From contig JAJDNV010000015.1 of assembly GCA_022340545.1 (NCBI GenBank), positions 1 to 39,430 of the forward strand: 39,430 nucleotides of DNA, read 5' to 3'. Origin of the DNA: Acidobacteriota bacterium (GTDB lineage Bacteria > Acidobacteriota > Vicinamibacteria > Fen-336). The notes under the pieces were generated by a model. That model made no database searches. It was given only the letters and a program-made list of their open reading frames with translations, and was not told where the DNA came from. Position numbers and translations under genes: made by a program. Positions 18,424-27,038 of this stretch are shown here, in pieces. The stretch's first letter is position 1. Each line of letters opens with the position of its first letter.

Positions 18424-18810
18424 GTGTCCACAAGAATCAGATTCAGCGCCCACGGCGTCGATCTCCTCGGCGAGCTCGACGACTCTCCGACCGCCCTCGC
18501 CCTTCGTGAGCGCCTTCCCGCGACCCTCCGCATGAGCCGCTGGGGCGACGAGTACTACGGTCGTATCGCCACGGACCTCGGCGTGGGCGAAGCGGCCGAG
18601 GCCCGCGAGCTGATGGAGGTGGGTGAGCTGGCCTACTGGCCGGTCGGGAACGCCCTCTGCGTGTTCTTCGGCCCCACCCCGGCCAGCGAGGGCAAGGAGC
18701 CGAGGGCCGCGTCCCCCGTCAACCCGATGGGCCGGCTCGAAGGCGCGCTCGAGAAGCTGAAGACGCTCCCGCCGGAGATCGAGGCGACCGTGACGGTCCT
18801 CGAGCCCTAG
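18424..18810 (+). CDS. Cyclophilin-like fold protein (TM1367-type)
   Basis: STRIRFSAHGVDLLGELDDSPTALALRERLPATLRMSRWGDEYYGRI...GELAYWPVGNALCVFFGPTPAS...NPMGRLEG. Confidence 0.8.
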   Translation: MSTRIRFSAHGVDLLGELDDSPTALALRERLPATLRMSRWGDEYYGRIATDLGVGEAAEARELMEVGELAYWPVGNALCVFFGPTPASEGKEPRAASPVNPMGRLEGALEKLKTLPPEIEATVTVLEP

Positions 18811-18838
18811 CCTCCAGGGGGCATCGGCGCTGGTGGTA

Positions 18839-18995
18839 CGTCACCGAAGTCGGGTTGCTCGCATGGACGTGGTGGCGCGCAGGCGGCCGGGGCCCCCGAC
18901 GAGGACCCTGCGCAGCTTCGAAGCTGTCGGGCCCGCAGTCGGGGTGGCACGCCGAGCGCCGAACGCCCCAGAGGATAGGCACGTCTTCGGTGACG
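18839..18995. repeat. 157-bp intergenic element bounded by 11-bp perfect inverted repeats with an internal palindrome
   Basis: CGTCACCGAAG at 18839-18849 and CTTCGGTGACG at 18985-18995; internal CAGCTTCGAAGCTG at 18913-18926. Confidence 0.6.
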
Positions 18996-19003
18996 AGACT
19001 CGC

Positions 19004-20500
19004 CTAGAGCCCGCGCGTGGTGTGGTAGTACGCCTCGTTCCAGCGCAGCTCCTTCTTGAGCTCGCGCAGACGCGTCTCCTCGTCGATCAGGACGAGCTCG
19101 ATCCCCGCGATCTCCGCGTAGTCCTCGAGGTGCTCGGGGGTCAGGGCCTGGCTGAACGCGGTGTGGTGGGCGCCCCCGGAGTAGATCCACGCTCCCGCCG
19201 CCACCTTGAGGTCCGGTCGGGGAACCCAGACCGCCCGCGCCGTGGGCAGGTGAGGCAGGGGCCCGTCGGGGGCCACGACGTCGATGGCGTTGACGATGAG
19301 ACGGAAGCGGTTGCCGAGATCGATGAGCGAGGCGTTGAGGGCGGGTCCGGCCCCGGCGCAGAAGACCAGGCGGGCGGGGTCGGCCTTGGCGCCGATGCCC
19401 AGGGGGTGGACCTCGAGGGAAGGTCTCCCTTCGGCGATCGTGGGGCAGACCTCGAGCATGTGGGCGCCCAGCACCTTGGTGCCCCTGGGGTCGAGGTGGT
19501 AGGTGTAGTCCTCCATGAAGGAGGTGCCGCCCTCGAGCCCCTCCGCCATCACCTTCATGGCCCGCACGAGGGCCGCGGTCTTCCAGTCGCCCTCGGCTCC
19601 GAAGCCGTATCCGGAGGCCATGAGCCGCTGCACGGCCAGCCCCGGCAGCTGCTCGAGGCCGTGGAGGTTCTCGAAGGTCGTGGTGAAGGCCCCGAAGCCT
19701 CCCTCCTCGAGGAAGGCCCGCATCCCGAGCTCGATGCGGGCCTGCTGGGCCACGTTGGCCCTGGCCGCGTCCGCCACCTTCATCTCGTACTCGGCGGCGT
19801 ACTTCTTCACCAGGGCGTCGACGTCGGCATCCGCGACGTCGCTGATCTTCGCGACCAGATCGCCCATCCCGTAGCCGTTGACCGAGTAGCCGAACTGGCG
19901 CTGGGCCGAGACCTTGTCGCCCTCGGTGACCGCCACTTCACGCATGTTGTCGCCGAAGCGGGCCACCTTGAGGCGACGAGTCTCCGCCCAGGCGCAGGCG
20001 GCCCGGGTCCAGGCGCCCACGCGGTCCTGCACCTCGGGGTCCTCCCAGTGGCCCACCACGACCTTTCGATTCTGCCGCAGCCGCGTGCAGATGAACCCGA
20101 ACTCTCGGTCGCCGTGGGCGGCCTGGTTGAGGTTCATGAAGTCCATGTCGATCTCGCCCCAGGGCAGGTCGCGGTTGAACTGGGTGTGGAGGTGGACGTA
20201 GGGCTTCCGCAGCGCGGTCAGGCCGGCGATCCACATCTTCGCGGGCGAGAAGGTGTGCATCCACAGCACGAGGCCGACGCAGGCCGGGGCGCGGTTGGCG
20301 TCGCTCAGGAGGCTCACGATCTCGTCGGGCGTCTTGACCACAGGTTTGAAGGCCACCCGGCACGGGATCTTCTGCGAGCCGTCGAGCGCGGCGGCGATCG
20401 TCTGGGAGTTCTTCGCCACCTGCTGAAGGGTTTCGGGGCCGTAGAGATGCTGGCTGCCAGTGACGAGCCAGACCTCGGACTGTTTCAGTTGATCCAGCAC
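19004..20500 (-). CDS. araA: L-arabinose isomerase
   Basis: [32 protein letters not shown]...[64 protein letters not shown]...[10 protein letters not shown]...GAHMLEVCP...[12 protein letters not shown] start at 20500. Confidence 0.97.
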   Translation of the reverse strand: MLDQLKQSEVWLVTGSQHLYGPETLQQVAKNSQTIAAALDGSQKIPCRVAFKPVVKTPDEIVSLLSDANRAPACVGLVLWMHTFSPAKMWIAGLTALRKPYVHLHTQFNRDLPWGEIDMDFMNLNQAAHGDREFGFICTRLRQNRKVVVGHWEDPEVQDRVGAWTRAACAWAETRRLKVARFGDNMREVAVTEGDKVSAQRQFGYSVNGYGMGDLVAKISDVADADVDALVKKYAAEYEMKVADAARANVAQQARIELGMRAFLEEGGFGAFTTTFENLHGLEQLPGLAVQRLMASGYGFGAEGDWKTAALVRAMKVMAEGLEGGTSFMEDYTYHLDPRGTKVLGAHMLEVCPTIAEGRPSLEVHPLGIGAKADPARLVFCAGAGPALNASLIDLGNRFRLIVNAIDVVAPDGPLPHLPTARAVWVPRPDLKVAAGAWIYSGGAHHTAFSQALTPEHLEDYAEIAGIELVLIDEETRLRELKKELRWNEAYYHTTRGL

Positions 20501-20589
20501 GACTGATTCCTCCTCCCGTTTCCCCGGCTCCGTGTACGCGCCCGGGCATCTGGGTACGTGAGCAGACCCGGCGTCACTCGGGTCACGAA

Positions 20590-21819
20590 TCAACCCTTCG
20601 GGTAGAAGACCGCGTCGAAGAAGGCGATCATCTCTCTCAGGTACGGGACGCCGAACCTCGCGAACGTATCGCGTGTCCTCTGATCCGGCTTCCAGTCGAA
20701 GAACGCGTGGCTGGCCCCCTCGACCTGGACGTATTCCGCCGTCTGGCCCTTGGCCTCGAGGGCCTCGGCGAAGCCCCTCACCATCTCGTCCTTGATCAAC
20801 GGGTCCTCGGTGCCGCGCACGAGGTACTGGGGAATCCTTCTCTCGTCGGCCGCCGGGATGTGGTTGATCGGAGACACCGCCGCCGACCATGCCTCATCCG
20901 CCGCGGGATCTTCGGAGAAATGTCTCAGCGTGGCGAACACACCGTAGCTCGGCGCCGCGACCTGCACCGCGTCCATGATCTCCCGCCTCACCTGGGCGAC
21001 GCTCTTCCCCTCGGGAACGTACGAGGGCATGAACTCGAAGACACCGGGCTTCTTGCCGAAGCCGCCGTCCCCGATCTTGTCTGGCATCGTGGCGACCACC
21101 GCGGACAGGTGCCCCCCCGCACTGTCTCCGGTCACCGCGATCCGCGTCGGATCGGCACCGTACTGGGTCGCGTGCTCCTGAATGTGGGCCACGGCGCCGA
21201 AGACGTCATCAACGAGGTCCGCCATCGTGTTGCCCGTCTCGTCTCCGTCGCCCTTGTCGACCCAACGGTAGTCGACGCTGAACACGACGTACCTTCCAGT
21301 CTTGACGATCTCTCTCGCCATGCCGCGCATGATGTCTTCCGTGTTGGCGCGCCAACCCCCGCCGTGAATGATGACGACGATGGGGAGGCCCTCGGCGCCG
21401 TCAGGGGAGAAGACGTCGTACTTGAGGGGCTTGACACCGGGTTGTGCGTAGACGACGTCCTGCGTCACCGTGAAGCCCTCGAACTCCGTCTCGGGAAGGA
21501 ACAGGGCACCGATGGTCTTGTCCTGGTCGACCGTCACCTCGAGGGTGGGCACCATCGACTCGATGTACATCGGCCCCCAGCGTCCCGGAACGGAGTAGTA
21601 GAGCGAGTCGAGGGCGTAGCCCGGGGCGGGTGTCGCGGTGGCTCTCACCGTCGTGCCTTTGGCCACCTTCCCGTCCTCCGGGAGGGCGGGATCGAGGCTG
21701 AGCGTTCCGTTGACGGGCTCCTTCACGGTCAACGTGAAGGACGCCTCTTCTCCATGGCTCGGGGCGCCCAGCAGCACCAGGGCGGCGAGCGCCGAGAAGA
21801 CGTGCAATGGTCTGATCAT
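20590..21819 (-). CDS. Secreted alpha/beta hydrolase (BD-FAE/lipase-like) with N-terminal InlB B-repeat-like domain
   Basis: Signal peptide [63 protein letters not shown]...[17 protein letters not shown] oxyanion motif; [15 protein letters not shown] nucleophile; ASHAFFDW His. Confidence 0.85.
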   Translation of the reverse strand: MIRPLHVFSALAALVLLGAPSHGEEASFTLTVKEPVNGTLSLDPALPEDGKVAKGTTVRATATPAPGYALDSLYYSVPGRWGPMYIESMVPTLEVTVDQDKTIGALFLPETEFEGFTVTQDVVYAQPGVKPLKYDVFSPDGAEGLPIVVIIHGGGWRANTEDIMRGMAREIVKTGRYVVFSVDYRWVDKGDGDETGNTMADLVDDVFGAVAHIQEHATQYGADPTRIAVTGDSAGGHLSAVVATMPDKIGDGGFGKKPGVFEFMPSYVPEGKSVAQVRREIMDAVQVAAPSYGVFATLRHFSEDPAADEAWSAAVSPINHIPAADERRIPQYLVRGTEDPLIKDEMVRGFAEALEAKGQTAEYVQVEGASHAFFDWKPDQRTRDTFARFGVPYLREMIAFFDAVFYPKG

Positions 21820-21969
21820 CGTGAATGCTCTCCTGGTACGGAGTCGTCCGAAACGACGAAAGAAGACCCCTTGACCGACGATTCCGGCATCCTAGCAGAT
21901 TCCCGTCTTCGGGCGCGGTTGTGCAACGAACGAGTTCGGGCCAAGGCTTGCCAGCGGTGCTCCGCGATG

Positions 21970-23466
21970 CTAGACGCGCTCGAACAACTCCCTGACCGCG
22001 GGTTTCGTGACCTTCCCCAGAGCGTTCCGAGGAAGGTCAGACACGAGCTTCAGCCCTCTCGGAATCTTGTGGCGCGAGAGCCGTTCGCGGGCCCACGCCT
22101 GCAGCCCGGCCAGGTCGAGGCTCGCCCCTTCCCGCGTCACCGCCGCCACCGCGACGGTGTCACCCCAGATCTCGTCCTTGACGCCGACGACGGCGCACTC
22201 CTGGATCGCCGGATGCTGGCGCAGCACCTCTTCGATCTCCAGCGCCGAGAGCTTGTGGCCTCCGGTCTTGATGATGTCGACCGATTGCCGACCCAGGATC
22301 CGGTAATAACCATCCTCCAGGACGGCAACGTCCCCGGTCCGGAACCACCCGTCGACGAACGACTCCTTCGTGACCGCCGGCTTCTTCCAGTACTCGGCGA
22401 ACACCGCCGGGCCCCGGACCTGGATCTCGCCGGCCTCGTTCTCGGTCCCGATGAGGTCACCGGACTCCGCGACCAGGCGGACGTCGACGCCGGGCAGCGC
22501 CTGTCCGACCGCGCCGGGCCGCCGCTCTCCGGACAGCGGGTTGGAGAGCGCCATCCCGATCTCGGTCATGCCGTAGCGCTCGAGCAGCGTCTGACCGGTC
22601 AGCTCGGTCCACTTCTCGTGGATCGAGACGGGGAGGGCCGCCGACCCGGAGATCATGAGCCGCATGTGCGCGAAGCCGGCCGCCCACCGTTGGCGGTCCT
22701 CCGGCATCGCGGACTCGAGCGCCTGGATCAGCTTCACGTAGATCGTCGGGACCGCCATGAAGATCGTGTAGGCCTTCTCCCCCACCCGCTTCAGGATCGC
22801 TTCCTGATCGAACGACTCGAAGGCCTCCACGAAGGCACCAGACCACAATGCACAGCTCAGCACGTTGACGATCCCATGGACATGGTGAAGCGGGAGGAAG
22901 AGCGGGATGCGGTCCTCCCCCTGCCACGCCCAGGCCTCGACGAGGGAGGTGATCTGCGCTTCGATGTTCGCGTGGGTCGTGACGACTCCTTTGGGTCGGC
23001 TTGTCGTGCCGCTCGTGTAGAGAATCATTGCGGGACGGTCGGTCGAGATCCCGGGAAGAGCGGCCGGGTTCGCGCCGAGGGCGGCCTCGACCGCCAGCCG
23101 CCGGATGCCGAGCCGCTCGCAGAGAGGCCCGACCCTGCCAATCAGTCGCCGGGGCGCCAGGGCGACACCGACCTCGGCGTCGGTGAGGACATGCTCGATC
23201 TCCGGCTCGGTGGCGGCGAGGCTCAGAGGCACGGCGATGCCTCCTGCGCGCCACGCGCCCCACTGCACGGCCGCGTGCTCCGCGCTCCCCGGAATCAGAA
23301 ACGCTACGCGCTCCCCCCGGAGGTCCGGCCGGCCGTCGAGCAGAGCAGCGCCGACGCGGGCCGACAGACTGAGCAGATCCGAGTACGAGTGGCGAGCCCC
23401 CCGAGAAGCGATCGCCGGCGCGTCCCCGTGGTCTTTCGCCCTCTCGATCAGCCTGATCCCCGCCAC
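21970..23466 (-). CDS. matB: AMP-forming acyl-CoA synthetase, malonyl-CoA synthetase (MatB/ACSF3)-like
   Basis: ILYTSGTTSRPKGVVTTHANI, ERYGMTEIGMALSNPLSGERRPGAVGQALPGV, GWFRTGDVAVLEDGYYRILGRQSVDIIKTGGHKLSALEIEEVL; lies 7 nt downstream of MadM-like gene. Confidence 0.85.
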   Translation of the reverse strand: MAGIRLIERAKDHGDAPAIASRGARHSYSDLLSLSARVGAALLDGRPDLRGERVAFLIPGSAEHAAVQWGAWRAGGIAVPLSLAATEPEIEHVLTDAEVGVALAPRRLIGRVGPLCERLGIRRLAVEAALGANPAALPGISTDRPAMILYTSGTTSRPKGVVTTHANIEAQITSLVEAWAWQGEDRIPLFLPLHHVHGIVNVLSCALWSGAFVEAFESFDQEAILKRVGEKAYTIFMAVPTIYVKLIQALESAMPEDRQRWAAGFAHMRLMISGSAALPVSIHEKWTELTGQTLLERYGMTEIGMALSNPLSGERRPGAVGQALPGVDVRLVAESGDLIGTENEAGEIQVRGPAVFAEYWKKPAVTKESFVDGWFRTGDVAVLEDGYYRILGRQSVDIIKTGGHKLSALEIEEVLRQHPAIQECAVVGVKDEIWGDTVAVAAVTREGASLDLAGLQAWARERLSRHKIPRGLKLVSDLPRNALGKVTKPAVRELFERV

Positions 23467-23473
23467 GCGCTCT

Positions 23474-24247
23474 CTACCCGAAGAACGCCCGGATCGTCAC
23501 GAACACGATCGAGGGTCCGAGCAGACACCCGAGCCCGGTGTAGAAGGTGGCGGTCATCGCCCCGTAGGGTACGAGCTTCTCGTCGGTCGCGGCCAGGCCC
23601 CCCGCCACCCCGCTGGTCGTGCCCATCAGGCCGCCGAAGACCAGCGCGGAGCGGGGGTTGTCGAGGCCGATGTGGCGCGCGACGAAAGGGGTTGTCGTCA
23701 TGACCAGCATCGACTTGACCAGCCCCGCGGCAATGCTCAGGGCCACCACGTCCGACGTCGCTCCCAGGGCTGTGCCCGTCACCGGCCCGACGATGTACGT
23801 GGCCGCGCCCGCGCCGATCGTGGTCATGCTGACCGGATCGGTATAGCCGAAGAGCCATGCCACCGTTGCCCCCACGGCGAAGGATCCGAGAACTCCGGTC
23901 AGCAGACCGACGACTGCGCCGGCCCCCGCCTTCCGTATCTCGGACAGATGGACGCCGAACGCGGTCGCGATGATCGCGAGATCGCGGATCATCGCCCCCC
24001 CCAGGAGCCCCACACCGGCCAGAACATCGATGTCCGCGACCCCGTGGTCGCCTCCGGTCGCAACTCCACCGGCGTAGGCCAGGACCAGACCGATCAGGAT
24101 CGCGATGGCCGAGCCGTGCACCCGGCCCCGGGTGAGCCGGTCGGAGACGAGGTAGGAGAGCCAGACCGTGACACCGACGAACGCGAACGCGGCGACCAGT
24201 CCATTGCTCAGCAGCACCGACCTGAGCGACTCCACAACCACCGTCAC
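23474..24247 (-). CDS. madM: Malonate transporter subunit MadM
   Basis: Multi-TM; VWLSYLVSDRLTRGRVHGSAIAILIGLVLAYAGG...GLLGGAMIRDLAIIATAFGVHLSEIRKAG...GAGAATYIVGPVTGTALGATSDVVALSIAAGLVKSMLVM; GTG start overlaps madL stop (GTGA). Confidence 0.88.
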   Translation of the reverse strand: MTVVVESLRSVLLSNGLVAAFAFVGVTVWLSYLVSDRLTRGRVHGSAIAILIGLVLAYAGGVATGGDHGVADIDVLAGVGLLGGAMIRDLAIIATAFGVHLSEIRKAGAGAVVGLLTGVLGSFAVGATVAWLFGYTDPVSMTTIGAGAATYIVGPVTGTALGATSDVVALSIAAGLVKSMLVMTTTPFVARHIGLDNPRSALVFGGLMGTTSGVAGGLAATDEKLVPYGAMTATFYTGLGCLLGPSIVFVTIRAFFG

Positions 24248-24645
24248 GGCCCGTCCTCCTTCGACTCCACCTTCTCCGAGCGGCCCACGCGACTGATGGC
24301 CGGCACCAGGGCGAAGCCGACGCCCACCGCCAGGAAGCCGGCGAGGAGCGCGGCTGGACCACCTTCGACCGCGGCGAGCACGTTCTGGCTGGCGGCCATG
24401 GCCACCACGACGGGGATGTAGATCGAGCTCCAGAAAACGATGCCCTGCCGGGAGATGGGCTTCAGCCTCCCCTGCCCCTGCAGGCGGTCCGCGGCGAGGA
24501 TCAGCAACAGCATGGCGATGCCCACGCCCCCCACGTTGGCCCGGACCCCGATCAGCTCCCCCAGCAGCTCGCCGCAGAAGACCCCGGCGATCATGCAGCC
24601 CGAGAGGAGCGCGACACCGTAGATCACCACCGCGTTGTCTCCCAT
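24244..24645 (-). CDS. madL: Malonate transporter subunit MadL
   Basis: MGDNAVVIYGVALLSGCMIAGVFCGELLGELIGVRANVGGVGIAMLLLILAADRL...GIVFWSSIYIPVVVAMAASQNVLAAVEGGPAALLAG. Confidence 0.88.
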   Translation of the reverse strand: MGDNAVVIYGVALLSGCMIAGVFCGELLGELIGVRANVGGVGIAMLLLILAADRLQGQGRLKPISRQGIVFWSSIYIPVVVAMAASQNVLAAVEGGPAALLAGFLAVGVGFALVPAISRVGRSEKVESKEDGP

Positions 24646-24871
24646 CGACGAGGCCGGCCGCCATCCCCCGGGCCCCGCGGGGTGCAATGCCGGCCCGCTA
24701 TTGTCTCTCGAGTCGATTGATCTGCAGTCTGGCACTCCCAAGGCAGACCCGACCGGCCGCCGTCCGGGCCCCCTCACTCAACCATCGGACTGTCCCACCA
24801 GTCCAAGGAGGTGTGGAGTCGCATCCGGCTCACCCGGTGGGGGGCTCTGCCGCAATTCCAGGGAGGGGATC

Positions 24872-25537
24872 ATGCTGATCGGCCGTCTCGTTCTTCTCGT
24901 GCTCGGCGCCCTCGTCTTCAACCTCGGCTCTCCCCCGGCTGTGGCCCAGGAGGCATCCAACAACGAGCTGGATGCCCGGGTCAGGGCCTTTCTGGAGGAG
25001 CGACAGGGCCGGTGGCGAGAACTGAACATCCCGACGAGGGACGGTCGGTTCCTGTACGACATGATCGTCGAGCACGGGTACACGCGAGCCCTCGAGATCG
25101 GAACCTCCACCGGACATTCGGCCATCTGGATCGCCTGGGCTCTCAGCAAGACCGGAGGCAAGCTCATCACTCTCGAGATCGACCAGGGACGACACAGGGA
25201 GGCCCTCGAGAACTTCGAGCAGGCCGGAGTGTCGCCATACATCGACGCCCGTCTGGGCGATGCGCATGAGCTGGTCAAGCGGCTCGAAGGGCCCTTCGAC
25301 TTCGTCTTCAGCGATGCCGACAAAGGCTGGTACACGCAGTACTTCATCGACGTCGCGCCGAAGATGGTCCCCGGAGGCTGTTACACCACCCACAACGTCA
25401 GGACGCGCGGGCGAAGAGGGAGGGGGTCCAGCCAGGGGTATGTCGACTACCTGATGAGCCGGCCCGACTTCGTGACGACGGTCGAGAGCTCGGAGACCTC
25501 CGGAATCGCCGTCACCTGCAGGAAGTCTGATGAGTGA
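24872..25537 (+). CDS. Class I SAM-dependent O-methyltransferase (family 3-like) with N-terminal signal peptide
   Basis: MLIGRLVLLVLGALVFNLGSPPAVAQEASNNE followed by ALEIGTSTGHSAIWIAWAL...ITLEIDQGRHREALENFEQAG...FDFVFSDADKGWYTQYF; SD-like gggagggg 4 nt... upstream of ATG. Confidence 0.82.
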   Translation: MLIGRLVLLVLGALVFNLGSPPAVAQEASNNELDARVRAFLEERQGRWRELNIPTRDGRFLYDMIVEHGYTRALEIGTSTGHSAIWIAWALSKTGGKLITLEIDQGRHREALENFEQAGVSPYIDARLGDAHELVKRLEGPFDFVFSDADKGWYTQYFIDVAPKMVPGGCYTTHNVRTRGRRGRGSSQGYVDYLMSRPDFVTTVESSETSGIAVTCRKSDE

Positions 25538-25593
25538 GTACGCTCCTCCCAATACTGACTGACGTCGGAATCAACCCACATCGCCGATAGAAG

Positions 25594-25613
25594 GCCCCGC
25601 CCCTGACCGGGGC
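25594..25613. terminator. Candidate hairpin between convergent genes
   Basis: GCCCCG / CGGGGC 6-bp perfect stem, 8-nt loop, between plus-strand methyltransferase and minus-strand lipoprotein; no U-tract. Confidence 0.35.
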
Positions 25614-25669
25614 GCGTGAAGACGGACACTCCCCAGGTGCGGGGACTCAAAGCAGTCGGGCGCTGGTGC

Positions 25670-26128
25670 TCAGTCCCAGCTTCGGATGAGCACCCAGTTG
25701 TTGTCCTTGTCGACCGTCAGCAGGGCCCCCCGGGGGTATTTCGTGCCTTCGAGCGTGATCGGCTGAGTGACCACGATCCGCGAGCCGAAGCACTTGATCG
25801 CCGGATCGTTCCCGGCCCGTTCGTACTGTTGCCCCTTCTGGGACGTTGACACCATGAAGTTGCCGCTGCGGAGCACGCGGTGGAGATAGACAACGGTCTC
25901 ACAGTACTTTGCGTTCCTGTCCCCGACTGCCGACAAGACCTCCTTGTAGCTGGGTGGCGTGGGTGTCGGCTCCGGGGTGGGCGTCGGCTCCGGGGTGGGC
26001 GTTGGCGTGGCCGTTTCAGCCGCCACCTGCTCGGGGGCTGCTTTTTCGGCGGGAGCGCTGCACGCGCTTGCCAGGGCCACGGCGAGTGTCAAGCTGATCA
26101 GTGCGATCGGCAGATTCCGACGGGTCAT
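25670..26128 (-). CDS. Putative lipoprotein with Thr/Pro/Glu repeat linker
   Basis: MTRRNLPIALISLTLAVALASACSAPAEKAAPEQ, TPTPTPEPTPTPEPTPTPPSY linker, small C-terminal domain YCETVVYLHRVLRSGNFMVS...WVLIRSWD. Confidence 0.65.
   Translation of the reverse strand: MTRRNLPIALISLTLAVALASACSAPAEKAAPEQVAAETATPTPTPEPTPTPEPTPTPPSYKEVLSAVGDRNAKYCETVVYLHRVLRSGNFMVSTSQKGQQYERAGNDPAIKCFGSRIVVTQPITLEGTKYPRGALLTVDKDNNWVLIRSWD
25961..26006. repeat. 18-bp tandem repeat (two copies plus partial)
   Basis: GGGTGTCGGCTCCGGGGT (25961-25978), GGGCGTCGGCTCCGGGGT (25979-25996), GGGCGTTGGC (25997-26006), encoding the TPEP linker on the minus strand. Confidence 0.8.
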
Positions 26129-26404
26129 CACGTTCCTCCTATCCGCCCGGGCGAGTCGCTTGGACTCGATTCGGGCCAGTCGCGCCTATCCTAGGCTGCA
26201 GCTATCCAGATACTACCTCAGGCTCGGGCACCCGCGGGCGGCTCTCCGCGCCGGCTCTCTCCCCTTCCCGGGTCCATGGCCGTCGGTGTGTCGTATGCCG
26301 CCATGTCCTGTTTGGTGCTTTTGTTGCCCTTGCTCGCATCGCGCCGCGGGGGCCGAACTTCCCATCAGCCTGCAATGTAGGATGGGCCGCGGGGAGATCC
26401 TGGC

Positions 26405-27031
26405 ATGCTCGACACCCTCGTTCAGGCGATCAGCGACATGAAGGAGGAGCAGGCACTGGCCGAGGCCAGAGCCCTGCTCGCGGCCGGCGAGGATCCCATG
26501 CGGATCGTGGAGAGCTGCTCTTCGGCGATGGAGCTGGTGGGGCGGCGGTTCGAGGCCGGCGAGTACTTCCTGGCCGAGCTCATGATGGCCGGCGACCTGG
26601 TCCGGCAGGTGTCCGACCTGGTCAAGCCCGAGCTCCGCGGCCGCGCCGAGGCAGCCAAGAGAGGCAGTATCGTGATCGGGACGGTGAAGGGCGACATCCA
26701 CAACATCGGCAAGGACATCGTCGCCTTCCTGCTCGACGTCAACGGCTTCGACGTGCACGACCTCGGCGTCGACGTGGCGCCGGCCACGTTCGTCGAGGCC
26801 ATCCGGGAGCACGAGGCGGGCGTGCTGGGGTTGAGCGGCCTGCTCACGGTGGCCTTCGACTCGATGAAGAGCACGATCCGGGCGATCGAGGATGCGGGCC
26901 TACGCGATCGGGTGAGGATCATGATCGGCGGCGGCCAGACGAGCGACGCCGTACGCCAGTACGCTGGCGCGGATGCCTACTGCCGGGACGCCTTCGCGGG
27001 CGTGAGCCTGGCCCGAGAATGGGTCGATTGA
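26405..27031 (+). CDS. Corrinoid (B12-binding) methyltransferase component, MtaC/MtbC-like
   Basis: VIGTVKGDIHNIGKDIVAFLLDVNGFDVHDLGVDVAPATFVEAI (DxHxxG), GLSGLLTVAFDSMK, IGGGQTSD; N-terminal helical cap domain. Confidence 0.94.
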   Translation: MLDTLVQAISDMKEEQALAEARALLAAGEDPMRIVESCSSAMELVGRRFEAGEYFLAELMMAGDLVRQVSDLVKPELRGRAEAAKRGSIVIGTVKGDIHNIGKDIVAFLLDVNGFDVHDLGVDVAPATFVEAIREHEAGVLGLSGLLTVAFDSMKSTIRAIEDAGLRDRVRIMIGGGQTSDAVRQYAGADAYCRDAFAGVSLAREWVD

Positions 27032-27038
27032 GGCTGCG

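Noticed and set aside
18833-20506. 557-aa plus-strand ORF across araA
   Set aside because: Antisense to araA, which has extensive recognisable motifs.
20501-20890. N-terminal extension of araA in the ORF track (to 20890)
   Set aside because: The extra 130 residues overlap the 3' end of the upstream hydrolase and look non-coding; AraA homology begins at the GTG at 20500.
20707-23703. 998-aa plus-strand ORF
   Set aside because: Antisense to the hydrolase, matB and part of madM; repetitive R/H/D/L composition and no motif, so a shadow ORF despite its length.
26132-26404. Cobalamin riboswitch upstream of the corrinoid gene
   Set aside because: No B12-box-like conserved sequence found by eye; only a simple hairpin near the SD, reported separately.
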